DNA from: Flavihumibacter sp. CACIAM 22H1
Lineage (GTDB): Bacteria > Bacteroidota > Bacteroidia > Chitinophagales > Chitinophagaceae
Assembly: GCF_001601815.1 (NCBI RefSeq)
Contig: NZ_LUKG01000041.1
Coordinates: 1-39,258 of the forward strand
Direction: 5' to 3'
DNA length: 39,258 bases
The notes beneath the pieces were generated by a model that had not been told where the DNA came from, did not search any database, and worked only from the letters and a program-made list of their open reading frames with translations. Position numbers and translations under genes: made by a program. Positions 33,116 through 39,258 of the stretch are shown here, piece by piece; the stretch's first letter is position 1; every line of letters begins with the position of its first letter.

Positions 33116-34096
33116 TTAATACACCCAGCGGTGGTTGATATAGTGCAGCGCCCTGTCAAAACGATCCTGCCAATTGCCCGAAAGCTCAAAAAACGGAATT
33201 TGCTGCCGGTTTAATTCTTGGCGATGAAACCTGTCTAAGGCATTTCTGCGGTCAACATCCAACCGCGTACCGTCCTGTATATAGGGGGCGTCTTTATTAA
33301 GGTATAAATGACAATCAAATTGATTGGCTTCCAGAATCCAGTCTTCCACCAATAATTCCTTTCCGAAAAGGAATTTTGAATAAGACTGAGTAATTCGCAG
33401 ATCTGTATCCACAAACATAAACCTATTGGCAGAAGGCAGGCATTTCAGTATGGTTGCAGCATGAAGACGGGCGATTTCCGGCAGCTGTTCTGGCCTGCAC
33501 TGCTCTGTTTCCTGGATGATTTCTCTTGCCATTTCCGGCACATAACAGGTATTGTACTGCTCAGCAAGGGCTTGGGCAAGGGTAGATTTTCCTGTGCTTT
33601 CGGTACCCGATAAACAAATTTTCTTACAAAAGAACGGACGGGCAGCAACTGCTATATAGTCCCAGTAGCGAAGGGGATTGTTCCTGATAAGGGTTGATGA
33701 AACCGGTACCTGCTTTCGTTCTATATCAAATAAATGATAGGTGCAGTTCAGCTGCTCTGCCAAGTATGCCCCATAGGGTTCAGAACTGATAATAACACCA
33801 ATATCCGGGAAAACTGTCCTGATCTTATTTGCCCATACCGCTGCAATTTCTCTGGACGATACTGAGCTGTTGGGCAATTCCGCTTCTTTGTATGTAAGTA
33901 ATACCGGTTGTATAGCCGGATGGTTCGAAAAGGTTTCATCCAGCCAGGCCTTTCTCAGGGTTCCTGCTATGGATTCAAGGTCAGATGCACATATCAGTAC
34001 CGTCAGTTCATCACAATGAAGGGCTGCAAAATTAATCAGCGCTATATGCCCGATATGGAGTGGATAAAATTTTCCAAGTACCAGTCCTTTTTTCAT
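33116..34096 (-). CDS. nadR: NadR-type NMN adenylyltransferase / nicotinamide riboside kinase
   Basis: 326 residues carrying two enzymes of NAD salvage. Residues 1-150 form a nucleotidylyltransferase with GKFYPLHIGH (8-17, the HxGH signature) and VPVSSTLIR (130-138, the ISxTxIR-type motif). Residues 155-326 form a P-loop kinase with Walker A GTESTGKST (164-172), AREIIQ and a DTD segment. Together they would phosphorylate nicotinamide riboside and adenylate NMN to NAD. The N-terminal DNA-binding domain of enterobacterial NadR is missing, so it is purely enzymatic. No pnuC transporter is adjacent. Its start is 4 bases after the stop of the diacylglycerol kinase fusion, indicating co-transcription. 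Confidence 0.92.
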   Translation of the reverse strand: MKKGLVLGKFYPLHIGHIALINFAALHCDELTVLICASDLESIAGTLRKAWLDETFSNHPAIQPVLLTYKEAELPNSSVSSREIAAVWANKIRTVFPDIGVIISSEPYGAYLAEQLNCTYHLFDIERKQVPVSSTLIRNNPLRYWDYIAVAARPFFCKKICLSGTESTGKSTLAQALAEQYNTCYVPEMAREIIQETEQCRPEQLPEIARLHAATILKCLPSANRFMFVDTDLRITQSYSKFLFGKELLVEDWILEANQFDCHLYLNKDAPYIQDGTRLDVDRRNALDRFHRQELNRQQIPFFELSGNWQDRFDRALHYINHRWVY

Positions 34097-34100
34097 ACCA

Positions 34101-34829
34101 TTACGTAAACACGGTTATTATACGAGGAAAAAAAATAATAGCTGCAATAAGTATGGAAACAAAAGCTGCCACCAAAACTGATCCCGCTGCCAGGTCTTTG
34201 ATCAATTTTATTCGTTCGTCCTGTTGCGGACAGATAAAATCAGCTATTCTTTCAATGGAGGTATTGATGATTTCCGTTACCCAAACCAGTCCAATACATC
34301 CGAGTAAAGCGATCCATTCAAGTGCCTCCACTTTAAAATAATACGCAGTTACCAGTACTAAAACAGCTGCTATAAGGTGCACTTTTGCATTTGATTCATC
34401 TTTAAAAAAAGCCATAATGCCCTGCCAGGATGCAATAAAACTATTTCTATAGATTGGAACTATATATAATTCAACCAGTATAACAATTCCAATTCCAAGA
34501 GTGTAAGCAAACATATCTATCCATTCGAAATAGTTGCCCATCAAAATAGCGGCCCAGTACTGATCCTGCAGCCCCAGCCATTTAATAAGGTTCAGGTATT
34601 GAAGTGTTTCCACCAGGTAAGCAATAGTAAGTACGCCAATAGCAGTGGTCTTTACCGGCCAGGAAAAAAAAGAACGAAAAAAGCAGTATACTAAAATAAC
34701 CACCAGCAAGTCTCCGCCATAGGGGCGAATAACCCTGTCATGCACATATTTTTCAATTAATACTTCCATGATAAAAAGCACAATTGTCCAGCAGAAATAG
34801 TATCCATTAAATTTGAACTGCCTGCGCAT
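34101..34829 (-). CDS. Fusion of DUF2809 membrane domain and prokaryotic diacylglycerol kinase
   Basis: 242 residues, about twice the length of a DgkA. Residues 1-125 match DUF2809: four helices with IEKYVHDRVIRPYGGDLLVVILVYCFFRSF, ETLQYL and FEWIDMFAYTLG. Residues 130-240 are a DgkA-type kinase: ESNAKVHLIAAVLVLV, LEWIALL, TEIINTSIERIAD (Glu186 and Glu193 match the catalytic-region glutamates of E. coli DgkA), IKDLAAGSVLVAA and IIFFPR. The kinase phosphorylates diacylglycerol or undecaprenol in the inner membrane. Both halves are intact and in one frame, so this is a true fusion and not a missed stop. The DUF2809 half has no known role. It starts 36 bases after the GyrI-like gene and ends 4 bases before nadR. 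Confidence 0.88.
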   Translation of the reverse strand: MRRQFKFNGYYFCWTIVLFIMEVLIEKYVHDRVIRPYGGDLLVVILVYCFFRSFFSWPVKTTAIGVLTIAYLVETLQYLNLIKWLGLQDQYWAAILMGNYFEWIDMFAYTLGIGIVILVELYIVPIYRNSFIASWQGIMAFFKDESNAKVHLIAAVLVLVTAYYFKVEALEWIALLGCIGLVWVTEIINTSIERIADFICPQQDERIKLIKDLAAGSVLVAAFVSILIAAIIFFPRIITVFT

Positions 34830-34865
34830 GGTATAAATAATTATTTATTAACCTGGTATAGCTAA

Positions 34866-35342
34866 TTATCCGGTAATCGGAATCCAGACCTCTTCTTCTG
34901 ATTGCGGGTCGTTGTTTTTGTATTTATTTCCAAGCACTTCAAAATGCGGCCGGTTATCCAATTGGTATCCCGAAGCTGGCAACCATTCGTGAAAGATGAA
35001 TTTCCAGGTAACGTCAAAACTACTGGCAGCTCCCTTATGTTGAAATACTGCATACCTGCCTCCAGGCAACCCAAATACTTTAATTTCCGGGGGTAAACTG
35101 GTAGTATCGTTTATTTCCGCCAGGGCCCATTTGGTAAAGGGTGTAGCGGGGTTAAACGAAGTAAAATAGCCAGCCGGGTATATTTGTAAAGAATAAACGG
35201 TTGTTCCAACACAGTGAGGAATTAGTTTTCTGATCGGCATAAACCGCTTCCATAATTCCGGGCTTAGGTTATTCAGTAGAGACATTTCCATGGATAACCC
35301 GGCCATTAACCGATCTTCAATAGTATCTATTCGTAAAAACAT
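34866..35342 (-). CDS. GyrI-like / AraC effector-binding domain protein
   Basis: 158 residues forming a stand-alone GyrI-like small-molecule-binding domain. Visible are the early MAGLSMEMSL, the middle YSLQIYPAGYFTSFNPATPFTKWALAEI, GLPGGRYAVFQHKGAASSFDVTWKFIFHEWLPASGYQLDNRPHFEVLGNKY, and a closing EEEVWIPI, which is the usual end of the fold. There is no DNA-binding domain, so it likely binds a ligand, sequesters toxic compounds, or hydrolyses cyclopropanoid-type substrates as some stand-alone members do. Its ATG overlaps the PD40 stop by one base (TAATG), so translation is probably coupled. Confidence 0.88.
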   Translation of the reverse strand: MFLRIDTIEDRLMAGLSMEMSLLNNLSPELWKRFMPIRKLIPHCVGTTVYSLQIYPAGYFTSFNPATPFTKWALAEINDTTSLPPEIKVFGLPGGRYAVFQHKGAASSFDVTWKFIFHEWLPASGYQLDNRPHFEVLGNKYKNNDPQSEEEVWIPITG

Positions 35343-36211
35343 TATCTGTATTTTTCAACATCAAACTCTATATAGTATACATCCTCCAGCATCCGGTTCG
35401 GCAACTTTTGCTGGCGCGAAAAATAAAGTCGTTTTTCTTTTTTATGAACAAATGGGCAAAATTCCGCCAGTGCTGAATTAATCGGTAATCCAAGGTTCTT
35501 TGGTGTTGTCCATTGATTATTTACCAGGAAACTAATATACAAATCAACTTCTCCATAGCCAGCTGAATCTGTCGAAAAATAAATCAGGTAATCTTCCTCT
35601 GGTGATATAAACGGATTGGATTCCCGTTCAACCGTATTAACCGGCTTACCCAGGTTCCTGGGTGTTGCATATTGTCCGTTACTGTACTCCGAAACATAAA
35701 TATCTGATTTCCCTTGCTGGTCTTCATTTTCTTTCATGAAATAAATATTGCCGTTGGATGCCATAGAAGCATAGGATTCAGAAGCATCTGTGTTGATTGT
35801 ATTTCCTAAATGATACGCTTCACTCCATCCGTTCTTTTCCCGTTTAACCGCCCATATATCAAAACCGGTGCGTTCAGGTTTTCCGGGAACCGGGCGGTTG
35901 GATTGAAAAAGAACCAGGTTTCCATCCGGGCTAAACATCGGATCAATATCTTTCCAGGAAGCAGACGCACTGGAAAAGGAAGCGATGACAGGTTTAGACC
36001 ACTGGCCTTTTTTCTGGTGAGATTCCATTATCAGCAGGGTATCTCTCCGGCCATTTGAATGCACCCAAAGCGCTGTTTTGGAGTCGGGCGAAATAGTTAG
36101 TCCGAATACCCCGCCATTGCTGATCTTACCAGGCTCAAACTTATAAGGCTGTGAAAAAGCGGTATAACTGGTACAGAGTATTAATAGTAAATAGGATAAG
36201 ACAGGCTGCAT
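35342..36211 (-). CDS. Exported PD40/TolB-like beta-propeller protein
   Basis: 289 residues. Signal peptide 1-20 (MQPVLSYLLLILCTSYTAFSQ). Repeated PD40 blades are visible: NGGVFGLTISPDSKTALWVH, DIDPMFSPDGNLVLFQSNRP, ESYASMASNGNIYFMKEN, RESNPFISPEEDYLIYFSTDS and FCPFVHKKEKRLYFSRQQ. Each contains the xDxxP-x-F-S-P-DG-type core with predicted beta strands. Such propellers act as binding scaffolds in the envelope; no enzyme residues can be pointed out. Its stop overlaps the next start, and it begins 38 bases after the MscS channel gene. The exact partner is unknown. Confidence 0.87.
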   Translation of the reverse strand: MQPVLSYLLLILCTSYTAFSQPYKFEPGKISNGGVFGLTISPDSKTALWVHSNGRRDTLLIMESHQKKGQWSKPVIASFSSASASWKDIDPMFSPDGNLVLFQSNRPVPGKPERTGFDIWAVKREKNGWSEAYHLGNTINTDASESYASMASNGNIYFMKENEDQQGKSDIYVSEYSNGQYATPRNLGKPVNTVERESNPFISPEEDYLIYFSTDSAGYGEVDLYISFLVNNQWTTPKNLGLPINSALAEFCPFVHKKEKRLYFSRQQKLPNRMLEDVYYIEFDVEKYR

Positions 36212-36249
36212 GTTTGTATTGATTTTATATATGATAAGGTTTAGTTGAA

Positions 36250-38601
36250 TTATATTATTTCCAGCCCTTGCTGGTGCGCTTTAACCCGCAAATCGCTCAT
36301 GGTTTCTTCCACTTTGGTTGTATCAACACACCAGAAATATGTTTTTACGTCAAAACTGTCGGTACCTATCCTGGTAAACAATACCTGTGGTTCACGAATT
36401 CCATATACATAGGCAGAAGAGGAGATCAGTGCTTTTACCCGGGCGGCGGCATCTTCCATATCATTGCCGCTAATTTTAAGAGACAGCTCCATTCTTTGCT
36501 GCGCATTGCTGAGTGTCCAGTTAATGATAGGATGTGATAACAGGTCACCGTTGGGAATTATTACCTCTGCCCCTTCTCTGGTTTGAAGTATACTTGACCG
36601 AAGGCCGATTTCGCGTACCCGGCCTTTGTTTGATCCGATTTCAACCGAATCGCCAATTTGCAGAGGCCGGTCAAAGATCAATATAATCCCCGATACAAAA
36701 TTACTCACAATGTTCTGCAGTCCAAGTCCAATTCCAACCCCTAATGCACCTAACACAATGGTAATCTTGTCTACAGGTACGCCGGATGCCGCTACTGCCA
36801 GTAAATAACCCGCACTCAATACAATTAGCTTGGTAATAAGCAATCTGGAGCGTTGCTGTTTATTTTGCAGTTCGTCCTCATGACCCACATCTCCAAAAAA
36901 ATAACCCACGTATTTCTGTAAGAGATGAGCCATCCAAATGATGAGGAAAAACAACACAATGCCGCCAAATGTAAAGGTGGCATTTCCAATGGTGCGTTCC
37001 GTTTTTAATAGCTCCTGGATCCATTCATAGAGGAAAGAATAAATGTTGAGGTTGGTGGTAAATACAACCAGCCACTGTAGCATAACAATTAAAACAACGG
37101 GGCGGCTGAAACTTTCAATTACCGGCTGGTAATCAAAGCCACCGCTTAATCCCCGCCGATACCGGCTGGCCACCATTTGCAGCAGCAGTGCCTCCATACA
37201 GATCTTACTAAACACTGCCAGTCCGATTGCCTGCATAAACGCAAATATTGCTGCATTCCCCAGTAATTGAGACAAGGTAACTCGCCCAAACAGGTTGCAA
37301 AAAAGCGCAACAATATTAAGTATGTTATGTAAAATAATCACGAACCGTAAAAATCCCCGAAGATGAAGATGGTTTTCCATCTTTTTCAGGAAGAGGGTAC
37401 CAAAGAGAATAGATAGGATATTGAGGCCAATAAAACCAATTCTTGCCAGGTTACCCGGATCTGGTATATGGTTGGTAAAAGAAAAGGAGAGATACAGAAC
37501 CACCATCACAATCCAGTAAAAGAATAATTGACGCGGCCATTTATTCCAGCAAATGATTGTCAATACCAGCAATAGCAGAAACTGAACAGCTTCTACATAA
37601 GCCGAGGGCGCACTTAAATCAAAGAGCGGCGCCAGTGATAAAACAATAACTAACCCACCAATAAAATAAGACGACGGCAAATAAATAAAGCCCATCTCAG
37701 TTAATAGTTCGCCGGCCTTCGCTTTTTGAATGGTATACCTGTTTCTATATGTCCAGGTAATAAACAGGAGACCGATAAAAAATAACAGGAGCCGGTTGAG
37801 ACTACTATCCCGAAAATAAAAACTAAGGGCTTTTTGTTCCGATTCTACCACGTTCTGAAGGGTAGATCTTTCCAGGCTGGTTAGTACTGTGGTATCTTTT
37901 TCCCAAAGGAAATTGCTTTCCTTTCCTAGGATTCGTTTAGAAGCAGATGCCAGCAAGTCATTTAACTTATCCAGTAACTGCACGGCAGTAATAGAATTGG
38001 AGGAGGCCTGGGTTTGCAGGCGATTGATAAAGCTGGTGCTTTCCCGGAGCTTACGCCTCGTGCTTCGCCAGGCGGTTCTCATCTCCAGTAACTGGGGACT
38101 AAACTGCTGCAGCATGGGTGTGTCCTTTTGTAGTTGTCGGAAAACGGTATCAGACAGCAGGTTTCTGAGTGTTTTTCTCATGGAAGCCAGCTGCGCTTCT
38201 GCTGTGTCCAATCGTTCGCGCCTTCCCGCCAGGTCTTCTTCCATATGAATCAGGAGCGTTCTGAAAACCTGCAGATTTCGGAGATTCAGGGCCGTTGCAT
38301 TTTGGGTAATGGTTCCCTTTATTACAGCAAGAATTGAATCGTTTTCCTGCAACTTCAGAACCGTTTTCCCGAAAGAATTACCCAGTTGCGCCCTGTTGTC
38401 AACATGTTCAAGGGCAACAAATGTTTTTTCGATCTGCACCTGGTAATCGCTGCTGTTCAGTTGGCTGGTATCACTAAAAAAGCCAGCTCTCCAACGACGG
38501 GTGCTATCAGATCGGCTCAGAGAGTCCTGTGCCTGCAGATTTTCAGGCAGCAGACAAGTTGTAGCAAATAGTACTACAAACAACAAAAATCGGTGAATCA
38601 T
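36250..38601 (-). CDS. Large MscS-family mechanosensitive channel with periplasmic extension
   Basis: 783 residues. Signal peptide 1-25 (ending NLQAQ), then a long, charged, heptad-like region (about 30-260) that probably forms a periplasmic coiled coil, then around ten membrane helices. The conserved MscS pore and beta domain is at about 604-700: TIVLGALGVGIGLGLQNIVSNFVSGIILIFDRPLQIGDSVEIG, then GRVREIGLRSSILQTREGAEVIIPNG. The C-terminal alpha/beta cage portion ends at residue 783. It resembles MscK-like and YbiO-like large channels that open on hypo-osmotic shock. The gene starts 15 bases after the DUF1304 gene. Confidence 0.93.
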   Translation of the reverse strand: MIHRFLLFVVLFATTCLLPENLQAQDSLSRSDSTRRWRAGFFSDTSQLNSSDYQVQIEKTFVALEHVDNRAQLGNSFGKTVLKLQENDSILAVIKGTITQNATALNLRNLQVFRTLLIHMEEDLAGRRERLDTAEAQLASMRKTLRNLLSDTVFRQLQKDTPMLQQFSPQLLEMRTAWRSTRRKLRESTSFINRLQTQASSNSITAVQLLDKLNDLLASASKRILGKESNFLWEKDTTVLTSLERSTLQNVVESEQKALSFYFRDSSLNRLLLFFIGLLFITWTYRNRYTIQKAKAGELLTEMGFIYLPSSYFIGGLVIVLSLAPLFDLSAPSAYVEAVQFLLLLVLTIICWNKWPRQLFFYWIVMVVLYLSFSFTNHIPDPGNLARIGFIGLNILSILFGTLFLKKMENHLHLRGFLRFVIILHNILNIVALFCNLFGRVTLSQLLGNAAIFAFMQAIGLAVFSKICMEALLLQMVASRYRRGLSGGFDYQPVIESFSRPVVLIVMLQWLVVFTTNLNIYSFLYEWIQELLKTERTIGNATFTFGGIVLFFLIIWMAHLLQKYVGYFFGDVGHEDELQNKQQRSRLLITKLIVLSAGYLLAVAASGVPVDKITIVLGALGVGIGLGLQNIVSNFVSGIILIFDRPLQIGDSVEIGSNKGRVREIGLRSSILQTREGAEVIIPNGDLLSHPIINWTLSNAQQRMELSLKISGNDMEDAAARVKALISSSAYVYGIREPQVLFTRIGTDSFDVKTYFWCVDTTKVEETMSDLRVKAHQQGLEII

Positions 38602-38616
38602 AACAGGATTTAAGTA

Positions 38617-39039
38617 CTATATATACCTACTTACCAGTACTGCAATCAATGCAAGTAATGCCGGCAGGCCCTGGGTAAAAAATATTTTCCGGTGTGCTGT
38701 AATGCCTCCATACACTCCCGCCACCAGCACACAGGACAAGAAAAACAACGCAATATTACTCTGCCAAACCGGATCTGTAATGAAAAAAGACCAGGTTAAG
38801 CCGGCTGCCAGGAAGCCATTGTATAAACCCTGATTAGCTGCCAGTTTTTTGGTTGGCCGGAACAATTCATCTGCCAGGGAACCCCGAAAAGTCTTTTTCC
38901 CCAGGGTTTCCCAGGCAAACATTTCCATATACATAATATACAGATGTTCAATAGCAACTACTGCAATCAGGCAAAGAGCGGGTAGTCCCATGTAGATAAG
39001 ATTTGCAAAAAGATACGAAAAAGACGGTTTCGTACCCAT
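38617..39039 (-). CDS. DUF1304 family membrane protein
   Basis: 140 residues from the ATG complementary to 39037-39039; the frame begins one TTG codon earlier. Four membrane helices are predicted, with the family pattern IAVVAIEHLYIMYMEMFAWET, then ANQGLYNGFLAAGLTW and VLVAGVYGGITA. DUF1304 is a small family of unknown role in the inner membrane. It is first in the seven-gene minus-strand run, so its upstream region should hold the main promoter. I find no exact TAnnTTTG there. Confidence 0.87.
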   Translation of the reverse strand: MGTKPSFSYLFANLIYMGLPALCLIAVVAIEHLYIMYMEMFAWETLGKKTFRGSLADELFRPTKKLAANQGLYNGFLAAGLTWSFFITDPVWQSNIALFFLSCVLVAGVYGGITAHRKIFFTQGLPALLALIAVLVSRYI

Positions 39040-39225
39040 CAAATGCCTGTTTGTACAGAAAAGAAAGGGATTGGTGTATTAGAATTTTATAGGAAAACCG
39101 GTAGGTGTAAATTAGTTGAAGCAGTTTGGTTTAATGAATACTTTGTCGGTTGTTACAGGTTCCAATTCCTACATAACTATTGTTTGTAGTATTCTCACAC
39201 ATGACGTTATAGTTGAAAACCATGG

Positions 39226-39257
39226 AGCAGGTCTTTCACATGGGGTAAAGGCCTGCT
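39226..39257 (-). terminator. Hairpin at the right edge, probable terminator of a gene beyond the window
   Basis: AGCAGGTCTTT (39226-39236) pairs with AAAGGCCTGCT (39247-39257) with a single non-Watson-Crick position (T opposite G) and a 10-base loop. On the minus strand it is followed by CCATGGTTTTCAAC, a short T run. It would suit a minus-strand gene ending just to the right. On the plus strand the T tract is cut by the edge, so direction is uncertain. Confidence 0.45.
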
Positions 39258-39258
39258 T

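Noticed and set aside
39159-39175. GGTTCCAATTCCTAC, slightly like a tRNA T-arm
   Set aside because: No matching acceptor, D or anticodon arms around it; no tRNA gene is supported anywhere in the window.
39134-39258. Open frame of 41 codons on the plus strand running off the right edge
   Set aside because: It does not look like a known N-terminus, and its end overlaps the hairpin at 39226-39257, which looks like a terminator; cannot be decided without sequence beyond the edge.
1-39258. Mobile elements, CRISPR arrays, phage or defence genes
   Set aside because: No transposase, integrase, regularly spaced repeats or recognisable defence genes were found; the gene content reads as ordinary chromosome.

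Overview
The window reads as chromosomal DNA from a Bacteroidota bacterium, most likely of the Chitinophagaceae. The clues are two SusC/SusD pairs, a type IX secretion sorting domain, a Reg_prop/Y_Y_Y sensor kinase, the futalosine menaquinone gene mqnC, and a TAnnTTTG-type promoter element. I see no tRNA, rRNA, CRISPR array, insertion sequence or phage gene. Coding density is high and genes are intact except for one cut by the left edge.

Layout. 1-298: start of a formylglycine-generating-enzyme-like protein (minus, cut by the edge). 389-4184 (minus): a three-gene unit of a PDZ aspartyl protease and two M16 peptidases, one catalytic and one lacking the zinc site, ending in a clear terminator. 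4299-5423 (plus): mqnC. 5483-8291 (minus): a tightly coupled unit of exported thioredoxin, ApbE flavin transferase, DUF4266 mini-lipoprotein and DUF3570 protein. 8418-8711: a small membrane protein. 8716-21578 (minus): two SusC/SusD outer-membrane uptake pairs bracketed by two paralogous ROK regulators, with terminators between the units and no glycoside hydrolase. 21579-22191 is non-coding. 22192-22818: a T9SS-tail protein with no evident cargo domain. 22920-28114: mgsA, DUF3817, uvrB, an orphan ParA, a PepSY membrane protein, DoxX and YiaA/B. 28247-32401 (plus): a very large sensor kinase and its NarL-type response regulator. 32412-39039 (minus): seven closely spaced genes: DUF1304, an MscS channel, a PD40 protein, a GyrI-like protein, a DUF2809-diacylglycerol kinase fusion, NadR and a DUF2459 protein.

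The best candidate for an undescribed system is the thioredoxin-ApbE-DUF4266-DUF3570 unit. Its genes overlap or nearly abut. It contains a flavin-attaching enzyme, an exported CGPC thioredoxin, a 70-residue lipoprotein ending in GGGCGCN, and a probable outer-membrane barrel. The lipoprotein carries an EGAS tract that loosely resembles an ApbE target site, so an envelope redox system built on a flavinylated or thiol-bearing mini-lipoprotein is a testable idea. Second in interest is the symmetrical duplicated ROK/SusCD locus.
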